Source of the DNA: Gp6-AA40 sp036802945
GTDB taxonomy: Bacteria > Acidobacteriota > Vicinamibacteria > Vicinamibacterales > UBA2999
NCBI GenBank assembly: GCA_036802945.1
Contig: DAIRVG010000002.1
Span: 1 to 64,000, forward strand
DNA: 64,000 nt
Direction of reading: 5' to 3'
In this document: one piece after another, positions 1 through 8,219 of the stretch
How positions within the stretch are numbered: the first letter of the stretch is position 1
Layout of the letters: each line of letters starts with the position of its first letter
The notes under the pieces: model-generated
Seen by the model: the letters and a program-made list of their open reading frames with translations, nothing else
The model's database searches: none
Told to the model about the DNA's origin: nothing
Position numbers and translations under genes: made by a program

Positions 1-2505
1 GCGCAGCCAGTGCATCTCGCGCCCGCGCAACACCTGATCCTTGCCGACCACCGGGATGTTGTTCTCCGACTGGCAGCCGACGACGCAGGCGTTGCAGCCG
101 ATGCATGCGTTGACGTCGATCGCCATCCCCCATTTGTAGCCTTCGTACGGGACGTTCGGATACAGCGTGATCGTCTTGGGCGGTGTCTCGTCCCCCTCAC
201 GCACCGACTGCGGGTTGCGGACGTACTCGTCCCGCGCCACCGCGCGGACCATCCCGCGGCCCTCCATCAGATGGTGATACTGGGTGCACGCCAGCGAGAA
301 CTTCTCCCCCGTGCGGACGATCTCCGCGCCGCCTCCGACCCACGGCGCATCGGACGTCCGGATCGCGTTCGCGTTGAAGCCTGCACCCGCCGCCACCCGG
401 CCGCCGCGCGGCCGGCCGTAGCCGAGATGCACGGTGACGCAGTCGTCCGCATGGCCGACGACCTGGAACAGCGCGCCGCGAATCGTCCGGCCGCGATACC
501 GCACGTCCACGACGTCGGTGATGACCTGCCCGTGCTCGCCCCCTGTGACCGCCGGCGCTTCCGTCGCCCGTAGCCTCGCGGCGGTCGCCGGGCTCGCGAG
601 CACCGCGTTGTCCCACGTCAACCGTGTGATCGGCTTCGGCAATTCCTGAAGCCAGCCGTTGTTCGCGAAGCGGCCGTCGAGGATCGAAGGGTCGGTGCGG
701 AAGGCAATTTCGAAGCGGCCGCCGTCAGTCTCGGAGGCCGGCGGAGGCGTCGCGACGCCGACCGCGGAACGAGCGGTAACGCTCTTGGGCGAGAACGCGG
801 AGTTCGGGACAATACCGTCGTGCAGCCAGCGGCGCCAGGCGGTTTCGAATTCCGGCCTCGGCAGCGTCCGTCCTTCGGCAAGTGGGGCAGGCGCACGGTC
901 GGACTCAGGGCGGCGTTCCGAGCCGGTCGGGCGTTGCCTAACGGCGACCCCCGGGGGCGGGGCACCCCAGAACTCTCGCACGAGGTCGTACCCGGACCGC
1001 TCTGGACGGTCGCTCATCGCGGCCAGCAGTTCGTACGCCGACTTGCCGCCGTAGAGCGGCGCGATGAGGGGCTGCACGATCGACACGGTGCCGTCGTATC
1101 CGCGCGCGTCGCCCCACGCCTCCAGGAAATGCGCCTCCGGGATCTGCCAATGGCACAACTCCGACGTCTCATCGTCGTACAGGCTGAGATGCGCCCGGAG
1201 CTGGACCTTGTTCATCGCCTCCGCGAACCCGAGATCCACCGGCGCCGTGTAAACCGGGTTGCCGCCGACGATGACGAGGAGGTCGACCCTGCTGGCGTTC
1301 ATGTCGGCGACCAGCTCGTGCAGCGAGTCGAGCTGATTGGTCGGCTCGGCTTCGACCGGTTGCGTGTAGATCACCGTCCGGCCGACGCCGCCGAGCGCCT
1401 GGTTCATCGCGTGCGCGAGCGCGTGAACGGCCGGCGGCTGACCGTCGCCGGCGATTATCAGGCTGCTGCCGCGGTGCGCCTGCAGATCCCGCGCGACCGC
1501 CGCGATGAACGTGCCCGCCGCCCCAGCTGACCCACCTGCCGCACGCGACCCGCCTGACCCACCCGGCACGCCGACGGCTGCCGCAATCTCGCGCGCTGCC
1601 TGTTCAATGGCGCTCGGTTTCATCGGCAGACGATGGTCAGCCCGTGCCCCCGTGGACGAGGGCATCGACTCGATCGCGTAAAGCCGGTTCATGCGATCGG
1701 CCTGCTCGGGACGCCGGCGTGCAGCGAAGTCGCGCGCGTAGCGCAGCGAGCCGGGCCCGCAGCAGAGAAAGTCGGCGTCGAGCGCGAGGATCACGTCGGC
1801 CTGCTCGAAGCGGTACTGCGCGTCCACGTACTCGCCGAAGGCAAGCTTCGCGCCGCCGCGCGCGTTCTCGCGGCTGGCCGGATCCCACTGATGCCATTTG
1901 GCGGACGGGTAGCGGACGAGCAGATCCCGAATCTGCGCGGCGAGCGTCAGCGAATTGACCGACTCGGTCAGGAGGCGGAGCCCGGCGCCGTTGAGCGGCC
2001 GCTGCGCTGCGAGCGCCGCGGTGATGGCGCCCAGAAACGAGGACCACGGACGGATCTCGCCCAGGTTGATCAGCGTCTGCGAGCGATCCGGATCGTAGAG
2101 CCCGAGGACAGCGGCCTGCGCGAACACGTCGGTCGCGCCGAGGCTGCCCGGGTGCAGCGGGTTGCCTTCGATCTTGGTCGGCCGGCCTTCGTGGCTTTCG
2201 ACCAGCAGTCCGGTCGCGACGCCGGCAAGCGGCATCGCCGTCGCGTAGAAGACCGGCTTGCCGGGAATCAGATCTTCAGGCTGGCGGACATAGGGGACGA
2301 TCTTTTCGGCCGGCTGTTTCGTGCAGGCGGTGACGCCCGCGAGCGCGAGCGAGGCGCCCATCAGTTTCAGGAACGTCCGCCGCGCCACCGGGTCCGTGAT
2401 CGCTTCAATCTGGGACGGGAACTCGTTGTAAAGATGCTGCCGGAACGCGGGGTCTTCGGCTCGCTCTTCGAGGGTTCGCCAAAAGGTGCGCGTTTCATCC
2501 GTCAT
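1..2505 (-). CDS. actB: Alternative complex III subunit B (molybdopterin/iron-sulfur protein), 3' end outside window
   Basis: This is the iron-sulfur subunit of alternative complex III, a quinol oxidase complex that replaces cytochrome bc1 in many Acidobacteriota and Bacteroidota. The frame is open from an ATG at 2505 to the window edge (835 codons seen). Residues 42-52 carry the variant twin-arginine motif RRTFLKLMGAS. A long molybdopterin-oxidoreductase-like region follows, and a ferredoxin motif CIGCNACVVGC lies near the visible C-terminus. In characterised complexes this molybdopterin fold holds no molybdenum and the protein carries Fe-S clusters. A Gly/Ser-rich stretch near 1520-1575 looks like a linker. 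The ATG overlaps the upstream pentaheme stop (ATGA), giving the standard actA-actB order. actC should lie just outside the window. Confidence 0.93.
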   Translation of the reverse strand, partial: MTDETRTFWRTLEERAEDPAFRQHLYNEFPSQIEAITDPVARRTFLKLMGASLALAGVTACTKQPAEKIVPYVRQPEDLIPGKPVFYATAMPLAGVATGLLVESHEGRPTKIEGNPLHPGSLGATDVFAQAAVLGLYDPDRSQTLINLGEIRPWSSFLGAITAALAAQRPLNGAGLRLLTESVNSLTLAAQIRDLLVRYPSAKWHQWDPASRENARGGAKLAFGEYVDAQYRFEQADVILALDADFLCCGPGSLRYARDFAARRRPEQADRMNRLYAIESMPSSTGARADHRLPMKPSAIEQAAREIAAAVGVPGGSGGSRAAGGSAGAAGTFIAAVARDLQAHRGSSLIIAGDGQPPAVHALAHAMNQALGGVGRTVIYTQPVEAEPTNQLDSLHELVADMNASRVDLLVIVGGNPVYTAPVDLGFAEAMNKVQLRAHLSLYDDETSELCHWQIPEAHFLEAWGDARGYDGTVSIVQPLIAPLYGGKSAYELLAAMSDRPERSGYDLVREFWGAPPPGVAVRQRPTGSERRPESDRAPAPLAEGRTLPRPEFETAWRRWLHDGIVPNSAFSPKSVTARSAVGVATPPPASETDGGRFEIAFRTDPSILDGRFANNGWLQELPKPITRLTWDNAVLASPATAARLRATEAPAVTGGEHGQVITDVVDVRYRGRTIRGALFQVVGHADDCVTVHLGYGRPRGGRVAAGAGFNANAIRTSDAPWVGGGAEIVRTGEKFSLACTQYHHLMEGRGMVRAVARDEYVRNPQSVREGDETPPKTITLYPNVPYEGYKWGMAIDVNACIGCNACVVGCQSENNIPVVGKDQVLRGREMHWLR

Positions 2506-3152
2506 CGATGGCACGTCGAACAGCTCGTGAGCTTCTGAATGTGGTATTGCGCGACGAGGCGCTTGCCGACCTCGAGCTGATCCGGCGGCGGAACGTAATC
2601 GACGCGGAACACCGCTTCGCGCGGGCGCACGTAGCGCTCCGGGTTGTTATGGCAGTCGAGACACCATTCCATCTGCAGCGACTGCTCCTGCCACATGAGC
2701 GGCATGCGATCGACCTGGCCGTGGCAGGTCGTGCAGCCGACGCCCTTGTTCACGTGGATGCTGTGGTCGAAGTAGACGAAGTCGGGCAGATCGTGGACAC
2801 GCGTCCACTGCAGCGAGCGGCCGGTGCGGAAGCTTTCGCGCACCGGCTCGAGGAACGGGCTGTTGGCAAAGATCTGCGAATGGCAGTTCATGCACGTTTT
2901 CGTAGGCGGGATGCCCGCGAAGGACGAGTCCTCGACCGACGTGTGGCAGTAACGGCAGTCGATACCGTTGCCGGCGACGTGCCGCTCGTGGCTGAACTGA
3001 ATCGGCTGCTCGCGCGCGACGTGCACGTCGGTGACCCAGGGCGAGCGGTTCACCTCGGCGAACAGAACGAGGAGGCCGACGATGAAGAATACCGCGCCGA
3101 AAATACTGACCCGAGCGATCGTGTTGGCACTGCGATGAAAGATCTGCGACAT
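2502..3152 (-). CDS. actA: Alternative complex III subunit A, membrane-anchored pentaheme cytochrome c
   Basis: A 216-residue cytochrome with five CXXCH heme sites at residues 66-70, 87-91, 140-144, 164-168 and 211-215, and one N-terminal membrane helix (about 14-33) that anchors it with the hemes in the periplasm. Five hemes, the length, the anchor and the coupled downstream actB identify it as ActA, which passes electrons from the quinol site and Fe-S subunit to cytochrome c or an oxidase. The stop TGA overlaps the actB start. A TTGACA-type promoter lies about 70-100 bases upstream. No strong ribosome site is visible before the ATG. Confidence 0.93.
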   Translation of the reverse strand: MSQIFHRSANTIARVSIFGAVFFIVGLLVLFAEVNRSPWVTDVHVAREQPIQFSHERHVAGNGIDCRYCHTSVEDSSFAGIPPTKTCMNCHSQIFANSPFLEPVRESFRTGRSLQWTRVHDLPDFVYFDHSIHVNKGVGCTTCHGQVDRMPLMWQEQSLQMEWCLDCHNNPERYVRPREAVFRVDYVPPPDQLEVGKRLVAQYHIQKLTSCSTCHR

Positions 3153-3219
3153 GAGATCGGCCGGGAACGAACGTGACGCCGGAGCGTCCTTCCTTTGGTT
3201 CCGCCTTCGCGCTGTCTGT

Positions 3220-3249
3220 ATTCTGTGAAGTCTTTTACGCAGATGTCAA
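3220..3249 (-). promoter_or_regulatory. Putative sigma70-type promoter of actA-actB
   Basis: On the minus strand TTGACA (3249-3244) is followed after 18 bases by CAGAAT (3225-3220), a 4/6 match to the -10 consensus. It points at actA and would give a leader of roughly 60 bases. This rests on sequence pattern only. Confidence 0.5.
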
Positions 3250-3429
3250 AAGTACCGGGGGGCGACTTCACGGCTGGGTTTAGACGACTTCAAATTCTCG
3301 GCGGCAATGATCGGGGGGACCCACATCGCCATCAGGCCGAGGCCGCCGGCGCTGATGACAATCACATCGGGGACCGGCCTCTTCACGCTGTCTTGATCGG
3401 GTTGCTGCACCCTGTGCAGGATTCAGCAT

Positions 3430-4392
3430 TCAGTAGGGAACATCAATCAGTCGCTCGCTCGCATGCATGTCGTCATCGAGGAGCCGGAGCAGCGCTTTGG
3501 CAACAGGCCCTGGCCTGCCGTCGCCAATCCTCTGGTCATCCCATTGGACGATCGGCGCCACCTTGACCGAACTGCCCATCAACAGCATTTCGCGCGATGC
3601 GCGCGCTTCCGCCACGGTCACGTCGCGGACCTCGATTGCCTTCAACAGTTCTTGTTCTCGTAACGATTCAGCCAATTCCAGGAGGCGAAGCGACGTGCAC
3701 CCGGCGAGCACGTGATCGAATTTCGGGTGTGCAAGCACACCATCCCTCGTGACGAAGGCGACGTTCATGTTCGAGCTCTCGCCAACATGGCCGTCAGTAT
3801 CGATGAAGACGCCGTTGTCGAACCCCGCCTCCTTGGCTTCCATCTGCATGAGTACATTTGGGAGATAGTTGGTGGCCTTCGTGATCGCATAGATCGGTGC
3901 CTTGATCGGATACGTGGTGGTCATCACCCGCACGCCTTCTGTGAGCCAGCGTTCGGGGTACGTGAGGCCGGCGAACACCATCACGAAGAAACCAGGTGCG
4001 GCGCCCGCCGCCGGAGTCAACTCGAGGCTGCCGGGTCCGGACGAAAGCCAGTACCGGATTGATCCATCGCGCCTGCCGCTGACGGCTGCTGTCTTCAGGA
4101 TGATCGCGCGCAGATCCGCGCGCGACGCGGGAAGCCGCAGTTTCGATCGGTCGGCGGACAGCTGGAAACGATCGAGATGCGCTTCGAGGTCGTAAAGTTT
4201 CCCGTTGACGAGCCCTGCGGTATCGAAGATGCCGTGACCGCGATGGACCATGTGATCGTCAAACGGCAGCACCATGAGCGAGGGATCGGTGACGATTCCT
4301 CCAAGCTGACTCGAGTAGAACGCGAAGTACTGCACCGGCTGGCGCGCCCGCAACGCCCTGAGCCGCGCGACGACATCATCGGCAGCCAGCAC
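3430..4392 (-). CDS. Class IV PLP aminotransferase, plant D-amino-acid-transaminase-like, 5' end in gap
   Basis: A fold-type IV PLP aminotransferase, the family of branched-chain and D-amino-acid transaminases and aminodeoxychorismate lyase. Signature stretches are DDHMVHRGHGIFDTA near the N-terminus, RYWLSSGPG, the region KATNYLPNVLMQMEA that should hold the PLP-binding lysine, and a C-terminal end in VPY. From memory these match the plant chloroplast D-amino-acid transaminase (DAT1) much more closely than E. coli IlvE, so transamination of D-amino acids or related substrates is likely. The start lies in or beyond the 100-N gap. Minus-strand sequence on the far side (4558-4493) is open in another frame and may be the true N-terminus. 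The gene ends about 280 bases before the actA start and is not obviously in that operon. Confidence 0.85.
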   Translation of the reverse strand: MLAADDVVARLRALRARQPVQYFAFYSSQLGGIVTDPSLMVLPFDDHMVHRGHGIFDTAGLVNGKLYDLEAHLDRFQLSADRSKLRLPASRADLRAIILKTAAVSGRRDGSIRYWLSSGPGSLELTPAAGAAPGFFVMVFAGLTYPERWLTEGVRVMTTTYPIKAPIYAITKATNYLPNVLMQMEAKEAGFDNGVFIDTDGHVGESSNMNVAFVTRDGVLAHPKFDHVLAGCTSLRLLELAESLREQELLKAIEVRDVTVAEARASREMLLMGSSVKVAPIVQWDDQRIGDGRPGPVAKALLRLLDDDMHASERLIDVPY

Positions 4393-4492
4393 NNNNNNNN
4401 NNNNNNNNNNNNNNNNNNNNNNNNNNNNNNNNNNNNNNNNNNNNNNNNNNNNNNNNNNNNNNNNNNNNNNNNNNNNNNNNNNNNNNNNNNNN
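4393..4492. other. Assembly gap (100 N)
   Basis: A run of exactly 100 N, the usual scaffold placeholder. It hides the 5' end of the class IV aminotransferase, and its true length is unknown. Confidence 0.99.
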
Positions 4493-4552
4493 TAGGTTTG
4501 GGTCCCGCGTCGCTTGACGGAACGAAGCCGCGTACGCAAGATAGGGAACCGC

Positions 4553-5860
4553 GTGCACTTCAGAACTCTATTTGTCGTCCTGGGCCTCGGTTTCCTGTAC
4601 GTGCTGGGTGGCAGTTCGGCGCCCCTCAGCGCGCAGGGTGGCGGGGCGTTCCACGGCTCGTCCGAGGATCCGGCGATCGCCTATTCGACCGCGCCGCTGA
4701 ACAACGTCGTCGTCGACGTGAACAGGAAGCTCCTGGACGGAACCATTCGTCTCACGTTCGAGGGCCGCAGCGGATACCTCCGGTCGGCCCTGGAGGCGCT
4801 CGAGCTTCCGGTCGATTCGCAGGTGCTCGTCTTTGCGTCGGACAGTTTGCAGAGGCGATTGATCAATGAGAGCAATCCGCGGGCGCTGTATTTCAACGAT
4901 CGCGCCATGCTCGGCTGGGTGCGGGACGGAACCGTCATCGAAGTGACGGCTCACGACGAGCGGGAAGGCATCGTTTTCTATACGCTCGCACAGACCGATG
5001 ACCTCAGGGACGGCGTCCCGCAGTTCAGGCGGTCCTTCCAGTGCCTTGGGTGTCACGTGACTGGGGACACGCTTGGCGTGGCTGGGCTGCTGATGTTCAG
5101 CATGACCCGGCCGTCCGACCCCGCCGCGTCCGGGTTGCCGAGTTCGACCGATCAGAACACTCCGTTACGACAACGCTTTGGTGGCTGGTACGTGACTGGA
5201 AGCACCGGCTCTGCACCTCACATGGGAAACGCTGCGACCGCCCTTGACGGTCGTTCAACGCGCGAGGTCACATCGGTAGAAGGGTTGTTTGATTCGGACA
5301 GCTATCGTGCTCGATCGAGCGACATCGCTGCCCTCCTGGTGCTGTCGCACCAGACGCGGATGACCAACCTCCTGACGCGGGCCAGCTGGGAGGCGCGCGC
5401 CGTGGATCCCACGCTGCACCCGCCCTTCGTGGCCACCCCCGATGCGGAAGCCAGTATCGCCGCGATGATGAGCGGGGTCGCGAACGAGGTCGTGGATTAC
5501 CTGCTGTTCATCGATGAAGCGAAGCTGACCGATCGGGTCCGCGGCTCGACGGGCTTCGCGGAGCGCTTCTCGACTGTTGGTCCGCGGGACCGAAAGGGAC
5601 GCTCGCTGCACGAGCTCGATCTCAATCGACGTCTGATGAAGTATCCGTGCAGCTACTTGATCTACTCGGCCGCCTTCGACGCGTTGCCGCCTGCGGCGAA
5701 GGACCCCATCTACAAGCGCATGTGGCAGGTGCTTTCAGGAGAGGAACGGGATGCGCGGTACCGGTCCGCGCTCTCGCTTGAGGACCGTCGGGCCATTGTC
5801 GAAATCCTGCGCGATACCAAGAAAGACCTTCCGCCGTATTTTCAGAATGTGACCAGGTAG
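4553..5860 (+). CDS. Secreted protein with a single c-type heme motif
   Basis: A 435-residue exported protein of unknown function. GTG at 4553 is preferred because it follows AGGGA and begins directly with a signal peptide (hydrophobic segment about residues 5-22, cleavage near SAQGG). A TTG 39 bases upstream is also possible. One heme-binding motif, CLGCH, is at residues 164-168. The rest has no domain I can name. The C-terminal 80 residues are rich in Arg, Asp and Leu and look alpha-helical. A methionine ligand cannot be assigned by eye. It may be a monoheme electron carrier or a heme-containing enzyme. It is transcribed away from the aminotransferase across the gap and stands alone. Confidence 0.7.
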   Translation: MHFRTLFVVLGLGFLYVLGGSSAPLSAQGGGAFHGSSEDPAIAYSTAPLNNVVVDVNRKLLDGTIRLTFEGRSGYLRSALEALELPVDSQVLVFASDSLQRRLINESNPRALYFNDRAMLGWVRDGTVIEVTAHDEREGIVFYTLAQTDDLRDGVPQFRRSFQCLGCHVTGDTLGVAGLLMFSMTRPSDPAASGLPSSTDQNTPLRQRFGGWYVTGSTGSAPHMGNAATALDGRSTREVTSVEGLFDSDSYRARSSDIAALLVLSHQTRMTNLLTRASWEARAVDPTLHPPFVATPDAEASIAAMMSGVANEVVDYLLFIDEAKLTDRVRGSTGFAERFSTVGPRDRKGRSLHELDLNRRLMKYPCSYLIYSAAFDALPPAAKDPIYKRMWQVLSGEERDARYRSALSLEDRRAIVEILRDTKKDLPPYFQNVTR

Positions 5861-5888
5861 CGCAGCGACGAGCCCGGGTCCTATTGAA

Positions 5889-5917
5889 TTGACAGGCCCG
5901 CTTTCCGCTCCTAGAAT
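5889..5917 (+). promoter_or_regulatory. Near-consensus sigma70 promoter, copy 1
   Basis: TTGACA (5889-5894), 17 bases, then TAGAAT (5912-5917). The same boxes and spacing occur at 20927-20955 before a TonB receptor. Agreement in two places despite a partly different spacer supports a working promoter. Confidence 0.75.
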
Positions 5918-6117
5918 CGCGCTGCTGCATTAACTCCAATCCTGCTTACGTCGCCGACCTCGCCAGCCGAAAGATGGTTGGCGGAGCCGATCGCTGGCCG
6001 CACTCGTAAGTGAGAGAGGTCGCAATGAGATCGGGCCTATTGGTGCGGTTGTTCCTCGCTTCAAGGATCCGGACCCAGCCGATGACCGCGCACGCGCAGG
6101 AGGAGGCGGTGAGCGGC
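5889..6117 (+). repeat. Duplicated promoter, leader and signal-peptide block, copy 1
   Basis: This block matches 20927-21169 in order: promoter, a diverged stretch, a leader with hairpin CGCCAGCC/GGTTGGCG (5961-5983), a ribosome site, and the first ~30 codons of an Oar-like receptor. Identity stops after GTGAGCGGC at 6117, where this copy runs into unrelated sequence just before the 6138 gene. It is either a decayed receptor gene or a regulatory block captured by the downstream operon. Confidence 0.85.
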
Positions 6118-6156
6118 CGGCAACGTAAGGAGTCACAGTGGAGAGAGTTCCGATAA
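6025..6156 (+). pseudogene. 43-codon remnant of a TonB-receptor signal peptide, possibly a leader peptide
   Basis: An ATG at 6025 opens a 43-codon frame whose first ~31 residues (MRSGLLVRL... to HAQEEAVSG) match the start of the receptor at 21077. It then diverges into QRKESQWREFR and stops with TAA at 6154-6156. That stop shares its last A with an ATG at 6156 that lies in frame inside the next gene (TAATG). The peptide could be translated from the duplicated promoter and ribosome site and could couple to the downstream gene, or it may simply be a truncated receptor. Confidence 0.65.
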
Positions 6157-7052
6157 TGCAGAATCCCGTTTTGGTGTTGATGAGCCTCTTCGTTGCGGCG
6201 ATGGGCCTTCCCGTCGACACATTTGCCCAGAACAGTTCTCCGGGCGGTTGGCTGACGCCGAATTGGGATAAACCGCCAATAACGGACGCGAATAAGAAGC
6301 CGGCTCCGCGACGTAACCTTGCCGGGATGTGGGGCCCGGCCGGTGGGCCGGGAGCAGGAACCCAGGCAGCCGGCGTGCAGTTGAAGCCGAACAACGGCAG
6401 GCCGGAAAATCAGCTTCCGTATACGCCGGGCGGCTTGGAACTATACCGGTCCCACAAGGCGCTCGAGGGCATCGACGCGGTGCTCCCCGCCCAGGATAAC
6501 GACCCCAGGAATCGCTGCGAGCCGTTAGGAATGCCGCGTAGCAATCACTACAACATCAGGCTCACCCAGATTTTTCAGGACGAGTACAAGGTAGTGATCT
6601 TGTATCACTACGACAATCGTTGGCGGGTCATCTGGACCGACGGTCGAGAACTCCCCAAGCTGGTGGAAGGGGGCGTAGAAATCGCCGGCGAGGTTCGAGA
6701 ACGGCGGTTTTTCGGCTACTCGGTCGGCAGGTGGATCGACGATTACACGCTCGAGGTCCAGACGGTTGGAACGATGCCGGAAGACCGGGTGTGGCTCGAT
6801 TCCACGGGCCGGCCGATCAGCGAGCAAGCACGCGTCACCGAGACATTCCGTCGTGTCGACAATGACACGCTGGTGTGGTCGGAAACGATTGCTGATCCGA
6901 AGGTTTATGCAACACCGTGGGACACCATGAGGCTCCCGATGCGATTGCACGATCCGCGTACGGACATCATGGAATACTACTGCTCGCCCTCAGAGCAGGA
7001 GAACTACAACAGGCTTTTCGGCAACGCCGCGGGCGGCAAAGGGGCACCATGA
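6138..7052 (+). CDS. Secreted hypothetical protein co-encoded with DUF6152
   Basis: A 304-residue exported protein of a type common in Acidobacteriota but without a function I know. The GTG at 6138 has AAGGAG six bases upstream and gives a charged N-terminus before the signal segment. ATG 6156 is the alternative and overlaps the remnant peptide stop. After the signal peptide there is a Pro/Gly-rich stretch (about residues 35-80) and a beta-rich C-terminal half. The stop overlaps the start of the DUF6152 gene (ATGA), so the two are coupled and probably act together in the periplasm. The operon sits behind the duplicated receptor promoter and leader. Confidence 0.75.
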   Translation: MERVPIMQNPVLVLMSLFVAAMGLPVDTFAQNSSPGGWLTPNWDKPPITDANKKPAPRRNLAGMWGPAGGPGAGTQAAGVQLKPNNGRPENQLPYTPGGLELYRSHKALEGIDAVLPAQDNDPRNRCEPLGMPRSNHYNIRLTQIFQDEYKVVILYHYDNRWRVIWTDGRELPKLVEGGVEIAGEVRERRFFGYSVGRWIDDYTLEVQTVGTMPEDRVWLDSTGRPISEQARVTETFRRVDNDTLVWSETIADPKVYATPWDTMRLPMRLHDPRTDIMEYYCSPSEQENYNRLFGNAAGGKGAP

Positions 7053-7462
7053 GAAGTGGATTTGTCATCGTGTCGGTTATCGCTGTCGGACTGTTGATGG
7101 CATTGCCCGTGGCCGCACACCACGGCAGCGCGGTGTTTGATACAGGCAAGAAAGTGACCCTGAAAGGGACCGTCAAGGAATGGGTGTATTCCAATCCGCA
7201 CTGTTTGTTGAGCCTTGATGTCGCGGGTGAGGACGGCAAAATGGTGCAGTGGATTGCCGAGGGTCAGGCCCCGAACGTCATATTCCCGGTTGGCTATCGC
7301 AAGGATTCTTTCAAGGCGGGGGATCAAGTCACTGTCATAGTGGAGCCAGTCAAGAATGGGCGGCCGATGGGACGCATCCTTCAGGCTGTGCTCGCTGATG
7401 GCAGGACCTTAGGGGTCGCGTCATCACCACCCTCGGCCACGAGCGCAGCGCCACAGCCATAG
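7049..7462 (+). CDS. DUF6152 family periplasmic protein (first copy)
   Basis: A 137-residue exported protein. The signal peptide ends in PVAA and the next residues are HHGSAVFD, so the mature protein probably begins with two histidines. Shared with the second copy at 8809 are VTLKGTV and a (Y/W)SNPH motif. The fold looks like a small beta barrel. The function of the family is unknown to me. A terminal histidine plus the NPH histidine would fit copper or other metal binding, which is inference. The start overlaps the preceding stop. The C-terminal tail is rich in Ala, Ser and Pro. Confidence 0.85.
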   Translation: MRSGFVIVSVIAVGLLMALPVAAHHGSAVFDTGKKVTLKGTVKEWVYSNPHCLLSLDVAGEDGKMVQWIAEGQAPNVIFPVGYRKDSFKAGDQVTVIVEPVKNGRPMGRILQAVLADGRTLGVASSPPSATSAAPQP

Positions 7463-7466
7463 TAGT

Positions 7467-7484
7467 GTCCGGCTTTAGCCGGAC
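7467..7484 (+). repeat. Short palindrome after the DUF6152 gene
   Basis: GTCCGGC, TTTA, GCCGGAC form a perfect 7-bp stem five bases after the stop codon. There is no strong T tract, so it is either a weak terminator or a copy of a dispersed palindromic repeat. Read on the minus strand it encodes RLKPDTT-like residues, which I recall from spurious ORFs in acidobacterial assemblies. Confidence 0.6.
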
Positions 7485-7619
7485 TTCTGATGGCGACAGC
7501 TTGCACAGCGTTGCATACGATCGCCAACAACCGTAGCGTGCGGTGCACCCTCGTCCATTCCACGCGGGTAACATGTAGATCCCCCCGCTCGAAGGAACTC
7601 GCGCCCTTTCGGTTTCATC

Positions 7620-8207
7620 ATGAAACGCCTCTGGCCGTGCCTCGTCGCCATCCTCGTTCTGTCGTCCTGCACCTGGGTCGAAGACTTCGGCATGTACTGG
7701 GACAAGGGCTTCATCGATCCCTCGCTTGAAGGATCGTGGAAGAAGCTCGGGCTTCCCGGACAGGATCCGAACGACTTTCCCGGCCCTGATCTGTTGCGAT
7801 TCACGAGGAACGGATCGAGCTATTCGGCCCAGGAAATCAATCCCATCGACCAGACAGCGGAGCCCGACGTCATCGAAGAGCAGAAAGCGGTTAACGCGCA
7901 GGTGATGAGCGCCCGAACGCTGCGGATTGGCAAGCATCTGTTCCTGATGCAGCGCGACCCGGGCGGCCAGGGGAAGGGTACGATCCAGCGCTACGACGTT
8001 TGACGCGGAATGCTGCAGGAATACTGGATGAACAACGGCGCCGGCGTGGACTTCCTCGAGGCCAAACACCCGACGGCGAAGAACATCAAGAGAAACGTCG
8101 GCGAGGGTGAATACGTCGTCATCGATACCTTCGACGACGAAGTGTTCAGGGTGCTGTCGGAGATCGCCGACAACCCCGGCGTACTGGTTCCTCAACTGTC
8201 AGTATAA
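7620..8207 (+). pseudogene. Lipoprotein gene interrupted by an in-frame TGA
   Basis: ATG 7620 opens a lipoprotein (lipobox VLSSC, Cys at residue 17) that stops after 127 codons at TGA 8001-8003. The same frame continues without a break for 67 more codons (ATG at 8010, DFLEAKHPTAKNIKRNVG onward) to TAA 8207. The two parts look like one protein of about 195 residues: the second has no start signal of its own and resumes after only two codons. It may be a recent nonsense mutation, a sequencing error, or readthrough. The first part may still make a truncated lipoprotein. Function unknown. Confidence 0.7.
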
Positions 8208-8219
8208 GAAGATGCCCTG

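Noticed and set aside
10..1530. Plus-strand open frames of 187 and 236 codons
   Set aside because: The minus strand carries actB without interruption here, so these are shadows.
8001..8003. TGA as a selenocysteine codon
   Set aside because: I see no selenocysteine-type hairpin after it and no reason for selenium in a lipoprotein of this kind; a nonsense mutation or error is simpler.
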